From: an uncultured Devosia sp.
Lineage (GTDB): Bacteria > Pseudomonadota > Alphaproteobacteria > Rhizobiales > Devosiaceae
Reading direction: 5' to 3'
Assembly (NCBI GenBank): GCA_913775215.1
Contig: CAJYKO010000150.1
Span: 1-9,489 of the forward strand
DNA: 9,489 nucleotides
The notes under the pieces were generated by a model. It was not told the DNA's origin, did not search any database, and saw only the letters and a program-made list of their open reading frames with translations. Positions 1-6,428 of this stretch are shown piece by piece. How positions within the stretch are numbered: the stretch's first letter is position 1; each line of letters opens with the position of its first letter. A program made the position numbers and the translations under genes.

Positions 1-39
1 CCTGTCGAAGTCCTGCATCTTCGTTCGTCGGCATGAAGA

Positions 40-60
40 CAGGCGCATTGTCAGCGCCTG
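40..60. other. Small hairpin upstream of DUF1428 gene
   Basis: A 7-base perfect inverted repeat (CAGGCGC / GCGCCTG) encloses a 7-base loop. It lies 37 bases before the DUF1428 start codon. No T-run follows on either strand, so it is not a clear terminator. It may be a leader hairpin or the remnant of the end of an upstream gene outside the window. Nothing else recognisable lies in bases 1-84. Confidence 0.3.
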
Positions 61-97
61 GCGTTCAGCCGAATATGGCCCCAAGAGGAGAAACCGA

Positions 98-445
98 ATG
101 ACCTATGTCGATGGATTCGTCGCCGCCGTGCCCAAGGCCAACAAGGAAAAGTATATCGCTCACGCCAAGGCGGCGGCCGTGCTCTTCAAGCAGTGGGGCG
201 CAACGCGCGTCACCGAAAACTGGGGCGACGACGTTTCCAAAGGCGAACTCAACGATTTTTAGACCGCCGTCCACGCCAAAGATGACGAGGTGGTTGTATT
301 CTCCTGGATCGAATACCCCGACAAGGCCACCCGCGATGCCGTTCAGCAAAAGATGATGAGCGACCCGGAAATGGGCGCCATGGAAATGCCGTTCGATGGG
401 CGGCGCATGATCTATGCCGGTTTCGCCAACGTTCTCGACGCCTGA
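98..445 (+). pseudogene. DUF1428 family protein interrupted by an in-frame amber codon
   Basis: The frame reads MTYVDGFVAAVPKANKEKY at the start and PFDGRRMIYAGFANVLDA at the end, hallmarks of the small DUF1428 (YbaA-like) family, which has a dimeric alpha/beta-barrel fold and no settled function. Full length would be 115 residues, normal for the family. Codon 55 (260-262) is TAG, immediately after ELNDF. Both halves otherwise keep an unbroken frame and family-like sequence, so a single substitution of a sense codon such as AAG or CAG is the simplest explanation. A strong ribosome site (GAGGAG, 85-90, 7 bases before the ATG) supports the start. No good restart codon follows the stop. The gene converges on actR with only 6 bases between the two stops. 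It could be a recent pseudogene, a sequencing error, or a gene read through by an amber suppressor; the sequence cannot decide. Confidence 0.8.
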
Positions 446-451
446 CCCGAA

Positions 452-1015
452 CTAGCGCGGCGCGCGCTTGGCAAGGATCCGCTGCAGTGTGCGCCGATGC
501 ATATTGAGCCGTCGCGCCGTCTCGGAGACATTGCGATCGCACAATTCATAAACGCGCTGGATGTGCTCCCAGCGCACCCGGTCGGCCGACATCGGATTTT
601 CCGGAGGCTCGGGCTTGTCTTCGCCGGTCGCGAGAAGCGCATTGATGACATCGTCGGCGTCGGCAGGTTTGGAGAGATAATCCATCGCCCCGAGTTTCAC
701 GGCCGTGACAGCCGTCGCGATATTGCCATAACCAGTCAGAACAACGGCGCGCGCATCCGGGCGCTTCTGGTGTAACGCCGAAACCACGTCGAGCCCATTG
801 CCATCTTCGAGCCGCAAGTCGACCACCGCAAATGCCGGCGGCTGTTCGTTGACCGCGGCGATGCCGTCGGCCACCGTGCTGGCAATGCGCACGGAAAAGC
901 CGCGCCGGTCCATGGCCCGTTCGAGGCGGGAAAGAAAGGCCGTGTCGTCATCGACGAGCAAAAGGCTGGGATCGGCGGCCAACATGTCTTCGAGCGTGTC
1001 CATGACCATTTCCAT
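452..1015 (-). CDS. actR: ActR/RegA (PrrA)-type redox response regulator
   Basis: Cytoplasmic response regulator of the RegA/PrrA/ActR family, 187 residues (about 184 in RegA). The receiver domain spans roughly residues 17-130 with acidic pocket D22-D24, phosphoacceptor D66 in VVDLRLEDGNGLDVV, T94 in VLTGYGNIATAVTAVKLGA, and K116 before P117. A linker containing a PEPPENP stretch follows. The C-terminal Fis-type helix-turn-helix (about 163-187, ETARRLNMHRRTLQRILAK) is nearly invariant in this family and makes the assignment secure. Family members control redox-linked genes (respiration, photosynthesis, nitrogen and carbon fixation, acid tolerance); the targets here are unknown. It follows actS after 44 bases on the same strand, so the pair is probably co-transcribed. 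The start is uncertain: ATGs at residues 1, 3 and 5 all lack a strong ribosome site, and the tail before residue 15 is not conserved. Confidence 0.95.
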   Translation of the reverse strand: MEMVMDTLEDMLAADPSLLLVDDDTAFLSRLERAMDRRGFSVRIASTVADGIAAVNEQPPAFAVVDLRLEDGNGLDVVSALHQKRPDARAVVLTGYGNIATAVTAVKLGAMDYLSKPADADDVINALLATGEDKPEPPENPMSADRVRWEHIQRVYELCDRNVSETARRLNMHRRTLQRILAKRAPR

Positions 1016-1059
1016 AAGGGTTTGCTAGAGTTACGTCAAAACCCAAGGTTTGGATCGTC

Positions 1060-2364
1060 TCAGGCGGTTTGACGCGGCCATGTTACATGTACGCGCGCAT
1101 GGCCGGTCGGCTTCTCATTGGCAAAGCTCAACTTGGCTCCTGTCCGCTCCAGCAGGGTTTTTGCAATGAAAATGCCAAGCCCAAGCCCCCCCGGCTGGTG
1201 AGAATCCGAACCATGCGGATCGCGCGGACGGCTGGTCAGGTAGGGTTCGCCGAGCCGCGCTATGAGCTCTGGCGCAAAGCCGGGGCCATCATCGGTGATT
1301 GTCACGCTGATGCTCGACTGATCCCAGGCCGTATCGATGCGCACCGTCTCCTTGGCAAAATCGCTGGCATTCTCGATTAAGTTGCCAAGGCCATAGAGCA
1401 GGCCCACCGATCTTGGAAATACCGGTGGCTCGCCGATGGCGCGCTCGGAATAAAAGAGGATCGCCTTGCCGCGCCCTTCATGTGGCCGCGAAACTTCGGC
1501 CAGAATATCCATCAGCGGCGCTTCGGCGAATGGATCAGCCGGATCGCTGCCAAGATTGCGCAGCTTTGAAAGAATGGCCCGGCACCGGGCCGCCTGCGAG
1601 ATGATCAGTTCCACATCTTCGGCTAGCGCGCTGCCTTCCTCGGCTTCTGCCCGCATTTCCTTGGCCGCCAGCGCAATCGTCGAAAGCGGTGTGCCCAATT
1701 CGTGCGCTGCTGCGGCAGCAAGGCCATCAAGTGCCGTCAACTGCTCGCGATGCGACAGCGCCAGTTCCGTCGCTGCCAGAGCGTCAGCGATAAGGCGCGA
1801 TTCATGCGCGACGCGGATCGTATAGGCCGCGATGAACGCAATGCCGCAGACGATCGAGACCCAGATGCCGATCACATAGATGCGGTTGAATTCGAGCACC
1901 TCGCCCGGCAGCCACGGAAGGGGCATGTGCATGATGGCAATCAACGATGCGACCATGGCTGCGAGGACCGAGATAAACAGCGTTTCGCGGGGCGGCAGCG
2001 TCGTCGCTGAAACCGAAACCGGCGCCAGGAGCAGTAGCGAAAAGGGATTAAGCAACCCACCGGTCAAAGCGAGCAGGCCGCCAAGCTGGCAAAGATCGAG
2101 GGCAAGCTGAATCGCCGCAAAGGTCGGCGAGAGTTCGCCCTTGCCGCCATAACGGAAATAGAGCCCGACATTAAGCGCTGCCGAGAGTGCGATCAGCAGA
2201 AGGCACTGCCAGAGTGGCAGCGGAAAGCCAAGTCCCATCTGCACGAACAAGACGCCGATCGTCTGCCCCGCAACAGCCAGCCAGCGCAAAAGCACGAGGG
2301 TCTGCAGGCGCAGCGGGCGCCAATGCGAGAGATCTTCGCTGGGCGAAACGGCAAATGTACTCAT
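1060..2364 (-). CDS. actS: ActS/RegB (PrrB)-type redox sensor histidine kinase
   Basis: Inner-membrane sensor kinase partnering ActR, 434 residues, normal for RegB. About six hydrophobic segments occupy residues 21-185. Within them is GGLLNPFSLLLLAP (102-115), the conserved RegB motif associated with ubiquinone sensing. The dimerisation domain has the H-box AAAAHELGTPLSTI with phosphorylated H221. C261 in SQAARCRAIL matches the redox-active cysteine known from Rhodobacter RegB. The ATPase domain has an N-box (GLGNLIENASDFA, N332), G1 (DDGPGF, 358-363) and G2 (GGLGLGIFIAK, from 392). All key residues are present, so kinase and redox functions are inferred intact. No senC/prrC gene is next to it, unlike Rhodobacter. 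The gene has a plausible promoter at 2388-2416; the ATG at 2362-2364 lacks a clear Shine-Dalgarno sequence and lies close to the predicted transcript start. Confidence 0.95.
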   Translation of the reverse strand: MSTFAVSPSEDLSHWRPLRLQTLVLLRWLAVAGQTIGVLFVQMGLGFPLPLWQCLLLIALSAALNVGLYFRYGGKGELSPTFAAIQLALDLCQLGGLLALTGGLLNPFSLLLLAPVSVSATTLPPRETLFISVLAAMVASLIAIMHMPLPWLPGEVLEFNRIYVIGIWVSIVCGIAFIAAYTIRVAHESRLIADALAATELALSHREQLTALDGLAAAAAHELGTPLSTIALAAKEMRAEAEEGSALAEDVELIISQAARCRAILSKLRNLGSDPADPFAEAPLMDILAEVSRPHEGRGKAILFYSERAIGEPPVFPRSVGLLYGLGNLIENASDFAKETVRIDTAWDQSSISVTITDDGPGFAPELIARLGEPYLTSRPRDPHGSDSHQPGGLGLGIFIAKTLLERTGAKLSFANEKPTGHARVHVTWPRQTA

Positions 2365-2380
2365 GTTGAACCGGAACGGC

Positions 2381-2393
2381 TATGCGCCGCATA
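2381..2393. promoter_or_regulatory. Perfect 6-1-6 dyad overlapping the actS -10 region
   Basis: TATGCG-C-CGCATA is a perfect palindrome around a single base. It contains the proposed -10 hexamer of actS, so a protein bound here would block or modulate actS transcription. The binding protein is unknown. A related 8-base palindrome, ATGCGCAT, lies at 2470-2477 upstream of the divergent DUF2852 gene. Regulatory use is inference. Confidence 0.35.
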
Positions 2394-2416
2394 GGAAGAG
2401 AAAAACGTCATTTCAA
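2388..2416 (-). promoter_or_regulatory. Predicted sigma-70-type promoter of actS-actR
   Basis: On the minus strand, TTGAAA (2411-2416, five of six matches to the -35 consensus) is followed by a 17-base spacer and TATGCG (2388-2393, three of six, with the TAT core). Transcription would begin near 2380, giving a leader of under 20 bases. That fits the weak ribosome site of actS. Confidence 0.45.
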
Positions 2417-2435
2417 GCCTAGAAATCCCATAGGC
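2417..2435. promoter_or_regulatory. Inverted repeat just upstream of the actS -35 box
   Basis: GCCTA and TAGGC form a perfect inverted repeat around 9 bases, ending directly beside the proposed -35 hexamer at 2411-2416. The half-site spacing (14 bases start to start) is compatible with an activator or autoregulator site. It does not match a consensus I can name with confidence. It sits in the shared control region between actS and DUF2852. Confidence 0.25.
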
Positions 2436-2500
2436 ACATTCTTGATCCTGACCCAGGGAGGGCCACGTTATGCGCATCGTGACTGGGAGAACGAAACGAC

Positions 2501-2959
2501 ATGAACACAGCAATCATCAAACCGCAATGGTCGCCACTGACCATCGCCCTCATGGTTATGGGCTTCATCATCTTCTGGCCTTTGGGCCTTATGGTGTTGG
2601 GCTACATCCTCTGGGGTGAAAAGTTCGGCGGCTCCGCCGAGAAGGCACAGACTTACTGGAACAAGGGATGCGGCTTTATGCGCTCGAACAAGAAGCACTT
2701 TTCCGGCTTTGGCCGTGACTATTCGACCTCGGGCAATGCTGCCTTCGACGACTATCGCGCCGACCAGCTTCGTCGCCTCGACGAAGAGCGCGCCCGGCTC
2801 GATGCCGAAGTCGATGCGTTCCAGGAATACATGGCGAACCTGCGCAAAGCCAAGGATCGTGAAGAGTTCGACCGCTTCATGAGCGAGCACCGTGGCAATC
2901 GCCAAGGCTATGGCGACAATACCCCGCCGACCAACACCTGGGACAACAATAACGGCTAA
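2501..2959 (+). CDS. DUF2852 membrane protein with coiled coil
   Basis: 152-residue protein matching DUF2852, an uncharacterised family common in Hyphomicrobiales. A hydrophobic stretch at about residues 11-38 (TIALMVMGFIIFWPLGLMVLGYILWG) is long enough for one long or two short membrane helices and carries the family's FWPLGLMVLGYILWG core. A charged helix rich in Glu, Asp and Arg (about 80-128) follows and looks like a coiled coil. The tail is Asn/Gly/Pro-rich (NTPPTNTWDNNNG). Function is unknown; a cytoplasmic coiled coil on a membrane anchor suggests a scaffold or adaptor, which is inference. An in-frame TGA at 2480-2482 limits extension, so the ATG at 2501 is the start, with a modest GGGAGA ribosome site 10 bases upstream. 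It is divergent from actS and is closed by its own terminator, so it is probably monocistronic. Confidence 0.85.
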   Translation: MNTAIIKPQWSPLTIALMVMGFIIFWPLGLMVLGYILWGEKFGGSAEKAQTYWNKGCGFMRSNKKHFSGFGRDYSTSGNAAFDDYRADQLRRLDEERARLDAEVDAFQEYMANLRKAKDREEFDRFMSEHRGNRQGYGDNTPPTNTWDNNNG

Positions 2960-2997
2960 AGCCGATCCCATTCCCTTCCCAAAACCTCCAAGTGAAC

Positions 2998-3022
2998 TGG
3001 CGCCCGCAAGGGCGCCATTTTT
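2998..3022 (+). terminator. Intrinsic terminator after DUF2852 gene
   Basis: A perfect 8-base stem (TGGCGCCC / GGGCGCCA) with a GCAA tetraloop is followed directly by TTTTT (3018-3022). It lies 38 bases after the DUF2852 stop codon and should end that transcript. Confidence 0.88.
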
Positions 3023-3108
3023 GTTCCGCTGGACAAAGGGCGGGGATAAGTTTGATCGGCACTGCCGGCAAACCGCACTAAACTGACCACAATTGATTCT
3101 GCGGTTCC

Positions 3109-3858
3109 ATGTTCTCATTTCTCCGCCAAGCCCCGCAAACGCCCAAGTGCGTCACTGTCGATCTCGACGGCCGCTCGGTTGAGGTCGCGGTCAAACTCAG
3201 CAAGCGCGCCGCAAGCTTTCGTCTGTCGCTGCCGGCGGCGGGTCCAGTTCTGACGATTCCCGAACGTGCGCGCTGGGCCGATGCCGAAGCCTTTTTGCTC
3301 AAGCACCGCAACTGGCTCGCGGCGCGCCTTCCCCGCGCCGCCCGCCGGCAAACGTTGGAAGCCGGCGCAGAAGTGCCGGTGCGCGGCGTGCCGCACCTTG
3401 TCGTCGGCACGGGTCAGTCGCGCGGGCGGGTCGAGCGAGTGGAGCTGCTCGATCTGCCGGAACTGCATGTGCCCGGGCTTGTCGAGCATCAGCCGCGGCG
3501 GCTCTTTGATTGGCTCAAGGGCGAGGCTCTTGCCGATCTCACCGAACGCAGCGCCTTTCACGCCGCTCGCCTGGGCGTCACGGTCAAGGATATCAAACTG
3601 CGCAGCCAATCGAGCCGCTGGGGTTCCTGCTCCTCGACCGGCTCCATCAATTACAACTGGCGCCTGATCCTCGCGCCACCCTTCGTCCTCGACTATGTCG
3701 CGGCCCACGAAGTTGCGCATCTCGTCGAGATGAACCATTCCGATGCTTTTTGGGCCACTGTGGAGCGTACCCTGCCGGATATGGAGCGGGGCCGGGCGTG
3801 GCTAAAAGCACACGGTCGGGAATTGATGGCGTGGCAACCGCCGGGATCGGCAAGCTAA
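3109..3858 (+). CDS. YgjP-type M48-like zinc metallopeptidase (DUF45)
   Basis: 249-residue predicted cytoplasmic metallopeptidase of the YgjP/DUF45 group, annotated in most genomes as M48 family or SprT-like. The zinc motif HEVAH is at residues 200-204 (ligands H200 and H204, catalytic E201), with H210 in the following MNHSDAFW as the likely third ligand. The family signature RSQSSRWGSCSSTGSINYNW (165-184) precedes it. The N-terminal half has the usual beta-rich region, in which GRSVEVAVKLSKRAASFRLSL opens the domain. No signal peptide is visible. The physiological substrate of the family is not established. Length is normal (about 230-250). It follows the DUF2852 terminator, so it needs its own promoter, but none is convincing in 3023-3108. 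The ribosome site before this ATG is weak; the start rests on family-like N-terminal sequence. Confidence 0.9.
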   Translation: MFSFLRQAPQTPKCVTVDLDGRSVEVAVKLSKRAASFRLSLPAAGPVLTIPERARWADAEAFLLKHRNWLAARLPRAARRQTLEAGAEVPVRGVPHLVVGTGQSRGRVERVELLDLPELHVPGLVEHQPRRLFDWLKGEALADLTERSAFHAARLGVTVKDIKLRSQSSRWGSCSSTGSINYNWRLILAPPFVLDYVAAHEVAHLVEMNHSDAFWATVERTLPDMERGRAWLKAHGRELMAWQPPGSAS

Positions 3859-3903
3859 GTTCACATTTGCCGCCATCCTGCCGCAATTGAGCCCCAGCAC
3901 CAA

Positions 3904-4254
3904 ATGGACATGCAGCGTCTTGCCCTTCTCATCGCGATTCTTCTGGCCTTTTCCGCCACGGCGGGGATGACGACGGGCCATGCGCATCGCTATGTCTCGA
4001 CCCCAATCGTGGTGCTCAATCACGTCGATGCGGGCAACCAGCCGATCCGGGTGACGGTGCATGTCCAAAGCGGCGAGATCGATCTCGGCCAGGGCATCAT
4101 CATGCCCTGCGGCTCGCATCTTGCCATTGCCCCGGTTGTCCCTGTTCTCCCTGCCGTGCCGGAAAAAGAGCAAGCAGTGCTTGTCCTCGCCAAGGTTCTA
4201 ACAACCTGGGAAGGCAGTACCTTTCTTCGCCCGCCTATAAAAATCCTCGCCTGA
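3904..4254 (+). CDS. Hypothetical exported protein, 116 residues
   Basis: I do not recognise this protein. Its N-terminus (MDMQRLALLIAILLAFSATAGMTTGHAH) is a good Sec signal peptide: a positive residue, a hydrophobic core, and possible cleavage sites near A20 or A27. The mature part is about 90 residues with beta-type alternation, a region of HRYVSTPIVVLNHVDAG, a single cysteine in MPCGSH, and a Pro/Val/Ala-rich stretch ending near 86. A second ATG two codons in (3910) is an alternative start; neither has a good ribosome site. It lies 45 bases after the metallopeptidase gene and 56 bases before the L,D-transpeptidase gene on the same strand, so an envelope role and co-transcription are plausible but unproved. 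Codon use resembles its neighbours. Overlapping minus-strand frames exist, but only this one shows a coherent export signal. Confidence 0.6.
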   Translation: MDMQRLALLIAILLAFSATAGMTTGHAHRYVSTPIVVLNHVDAGNQPIRVTVHVQSGEIDLGQGIIMPCGSHLAIAPVVPVLPAVPEKEQAVLVLAKVLTTWEGSTFLRPPIKILA

Positions 4255-4300
4255 AACACGACGCTCGTTCTGCTCTGTTTTAGCGCCTCCGCGTGAGGCC

Positions 4301-4305
4301 GAGGA
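4301..4305 (+). promoter_or_regulatory. Ribosome binding site fixing the L,D-transpeptidase start
   Basis: GAGGA lies 5 bases before the ATG at 4311. This favours ATG 4311 over the upstream in-frame GTG at 4293, which has no ribosome site. A 5-base hairpin (4285-4299, GCCTC/GAGGC) directly precedes it and could affect access. Confidence 0.6.
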
Positions 4306-4310
4306 TTCCT

Positions 4311-5036
4311 ATGACTGATATCATTCTCAGCGCGACACCGTCGCGCCGCACCGTGCTGGCCGGGTTCGCCAGCCTTGCCGCGCTGGCGCTTACCGGCTGT
4401 TCAACGACCGGTTCGTCGCGCCCGGCCGTGGCGAAGGACGAGCCGCCGAAGCGGGTGGTGCCGCCCGAGGTGCTGGCCATGTATGGCCCGCTGCCAGACG
4501 AGGATTTTCCCATCCCCGCAGCGCCGATCCATCTGCTCGATCCGATCTATTGGCGGCAGGAGGTCGAGAACATGACCGGCGAGCCCGAGGGGGCCGTGGT
4601 GGTCGATACGGCAAACCGCTTCCTTTATTGGACCCTGCCAAACGGCCGCGCTATGCGCTATGGCGTCGGCATCGGCCGTGCCGGGTTCGAGTGGAATGGC
4701 CGCGCGCATATCGCTTACAAACGCAAATGGCCGAGATGGACGCCGCCGTCCGAAATGATCGACCGCCAGCCCGACCTCGAAAAATATCGTCACGGCCAAC
4801 CGCCCGGGCTCGACAATGCGCTGGGGCCACGCGCGCTCTATATCCATCAAGGCAATAAGGACACGCTCTATCGCCTGCATGGCAATATGGACGTCAATTC
4901 GATCGGCAAAGCCGTGTCGTCAGGCTGCGTAAGGCTGCTTTATCAAGACGTCATCGATCTTTACGAACGCGTCCCAAATGGCGCGCCAATCGTGGTAATC
5001 GCCAGCGCGGAAGTTCCAGCTCTGACGATAGGCTGA
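4311..5036 (+). CDS. YkuD-family L,D-transpeptidase, predicted lipoprotein
   Basis: 241-residue envelope enzyme expected to form 3-3 peptidoglycan cross-links or attach proteins to peptidoglycan by attack of a catalytic cysteine on a tetrapeptide stem. The YkuD domain spans about residues 92-232. The catalytic region includes H190 in YRLHGN and the nucleophile C206 in AVSSGCVRLLYQDVIDLY, with R208 nearby. The position usually occupied by His in SHGC is Ser here, as in many alphaproteobacterial ErfK/YbiS/YcfS/YnhG relatives. The N-terminus combines a twin-arginine-like SRRTVLAG (11-18), a hydrophobic core and the lipobox LTGC (27-30), so C30 is probably lipidated. This would place the enzyme on the periplasmic face of a membrane. 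Export route (Sec or Tat) cannot be decided from sequence. Start chosen by the GAGGA ribosome site. Confidence 0.92.
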   Translation: MTDIILSATPSRRTVLAGFASLAALALTGCSTTGSSRPAVAKDEPPKRVVPPEVLAMYGPLPDEDFPIPAAPIHLLDPIYWRQEVENMTGEPEGAVVVDTANRFLYWTLPNGRAMRYGVGIGRAGFEWNGRAHIAYKRKWPRWTPPSEMIDRQPDLEKYRHGQPPGLDNALGPRALYIHQGNKDTLYRLHGNMDVNSIGKAVSSGCVRLLYQDVIDLYERVPNGAPIVVIASAEVPALTIG

Positions 5037-5038
5037 CC

Positions 5039-5075
5039 AAAAGAAAAATCCCGCGGGCTGAGGTCGCCCGCGGGA
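5039..5075 (-). terminator. Intrinsic terminator of the fabA-fabB transcript
   Basis: A perfect 10-base stem (TCCCGCGGGC / GCCCGCGGGA, 5049-5058 and 5066-5075) with a 7-base loop is followed on the minus strand by TTTTTCTTTT (5048 down to 5039). It lies 40 bases after the fabB stop. On the + strand the T-run is absent, so it is mainly a fabB terminator, although the stem may slow transcription from the converging L,D-transpeptidase gene. Confidence 0.9.
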
Positions 5076-5115
5076 AGTCTCAAGAGTTGATCTCATGTAT
5101 GGGCGGCAAACCCGC

Positions 5116-6342
5116 TCACGCGTCAGGGTGCTTGAAGACCAAAGCCGCATTGGTGCCGCCAAAACCAAAGCTGTTCGAAAGAACATAGCCAAGGTCCACA
5201 TCGTCGCGGCGCTGGCGGAGGATAGGCATATCCTCAAAGGCTGGGTCGAGAACGTCGATATTGGCGCTTTCGGCGATGAAGCGGTTCTTCATCATCAGGA
5301 TCGAATAGATCGATTCATGAACGCCCGTTGCGCCCTGGCTGTGGCCGGTGAGCGATTTGGTCGCCGATATCGGCGGGCACTTGTCCTCATTGCCGAAAAC
5401 GGCGCGGAGCGCTTCGATTTCCTTGAGATCGCCGACCGGGGTCGAGGTGGCGTGCGGATTGATATAGTCGATCGGCGCCTTGATGTTCTTGAGCGCCATG
5501 CGCATGCAGCGCTCGGCGCCTTCACCCGAAGGCGCAACCATGTCGAGACCGTCCGAAGTCGCGCCATAGCCAACGACTTCGGCCCAGATTTTTGCGCCGC
5601 GCGCCTTGGCGTGCTCAAGCTCTTCGAGCACCAGCACACCGGCACCGCCCGAAATCACGAAACCATCGCGGGCCGCGTCATAGCAGCGCGAGGCCTTTTC
5701 GGGGGTGTCGTTATAGTTCGAGCTCATTGCGCCCATGGCATCGAAAAGATCGCTGAGCGTCCAATCGAGATCCTCATGGCCGCCGGCAAAAACGATATCC
5801 TGCTTGCCGAGCATGATCTGCTCCATGGCATTGCCGATGCAATGTTTGGAGGTCGCGCAGGCGGCGGTGATCGTATAGTTGACGCCCTTGATGGCAAAGG
5901 CGGTCGCCAGCGTTGCCGAGGCGGTCGAGCCCATGGCCTTGGGCACGGCGAGCGGCCCGATGCGCTTTGGCGACTTTTTCTCGCGCGTCACGTCGGCGGC
6001 TTCGACGATTGTGCGCGTCGAGGCGCCGCCCGAACCCATGACGATGCCGGTCATCGGATTGGAAATATCGGAGGCCTCAAGCCCTGCATCGGCGATAGCC
6101 TGCTGCATGGCAAGGTAATTCCAGGCTGCGCCCTTGCCCATGAAGCGGGTGACACGGCGATCGAGAATTTCAAAGGGATCGAGGCGCGGGTCGCCCTTGA
6201 CCTGCGAGCGGAATCCCAGTTCGGCATAGTCTTCTGCGAAGACGATGCCGGGCTTGGCGGTGCGCAGGCTCGTCGTCACTTCGTCGAGCGAGTTGCCGAT
6301 CGAAGAGATGATACCCATGCCGGTTACCACTACTCGTCTCAT
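5116..6342 (-). CDS. fabB: 3-oxoacyl-ACP synthase I (beta-ketoacyl-ACP synthase)
   Basis: Cytoplasmic condensing enzyme that elongates acyl-ACP with malonyl-ACP; FabB-type enzymes elongate the cis-3-decenoyl product of FabA toward unsaturated fatty acids. 408 residues, matching E. coli FabB (about 406). The catalytic triad is visible: C162 in TITAACATSKHCIGNA, H297 in INPHATSTPVGD and H334 in KSLTGHSQGATG, with conserved K329. The N-terminal MRRVVVTGMGIISSIGNS and C-terminal SNSFGFGGTNAALVF are also typical. Residues around C162 (CATSKHCIGNAMEQIMLGKQ) resemble FabB more than FabF. It lies 86 bases behind fabA on the same strand. GAGGA, 5 bases before the ATG, supports the start. A possible internal promoter lies in the gap. 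A strong terminator ends the unit; no fabI follows. Confidence 0.95.
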   Translation of the reverse strand: MRRVVVTGMGIISSIGNSLDEVTTSLRTAKPGIVFAEDYAELGFRSQVKGDPRLDPFEILDRRVTRFMGKGAAWNYLAMQQAIADAGLEASDISNPMTGIVMGSGGASTRTIVEAADVTREKKSPKRIGPLAVPKAMGSTASATLATAFAIKGVNYTITAACATSKHCIGNAMEQIMLGKQDIVFAGGHEDLDWTLSDLFDAMGAMSSNYNDTPEKASRCYDAARDGFVISGGAGVLVLEELEHAKARGAKIWAEVVGYGATSDGLDMVAPSGEGAERCMRMALKNIKAPIDYINPHATSTPVGDLKEIEALRAVFGNEDKCPPISATKSLTGHSQGATGVHESIYSILMMKNRFIAESANIDVLDPAFEDMPILRQRRDDVDLGYVLSNSFGFGGTNAALVFKHPDA

Positions 6343-6394
6343 CTCGTCCTCGTTTCAGTCTTCATGCGGGTCGCCAGGGCAGGCAGATCACACA

Positions 6395-6422
6395 TATATA
6401 GGTCGGCTCGCGTCTGTATTAA
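6395..6422 (-). promoter_or_regulatory. Possible internal promoter between fabA and fabB
   Basis: On the minus strand TTAATA (6417-6422, four of six matches to the -35 box), a 16-base spacer and TATATA (6395-6400) lie in the 86-base gap before fabB. This could let fabB be expressed independently of fabA. The match is moderate and AT-rich islands in GC-rich genomes can mislead. Confidence 0.35.
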
Positions 6423-6428
6423 GGCCGG

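Noticed and set aside
3052..3084. TTGATC to TAAACT as a promoter for the metallopeptidase gene
   Set aside because: The spacer would be 21 bases and no better -10 is available, so the call is not supportable.
2468..3118. 216-codon open frame on the minus strand over DUF2852
   Set aside because: It runs through the intrinsic terminator and the intergenic gap, has no family resemblance and is antisense to a recognised gene.
3115..3738. 207-codon minus-strand frame over the metallopeptidase
   Set aside because: The + strand frame carries HEVAH and the YgjP signature; the antisense frame has no coherent motif.
4236..4241. TATAAA as a -10 box for the L,D-transpeptidase gene
   Set aside because: No acceptable -35 hexamer lies 16-18 bases upstream (GGCAGT region), and it is inside the preceding coding frame.
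4293..4310. Upstream GTG start for the L,D-transpeptidase
   Set aside because: No ribosome site precedes GTG 4293, while GAGGA is correctly placed before ATG 4311; the shorter start also gives a better signal peptide.
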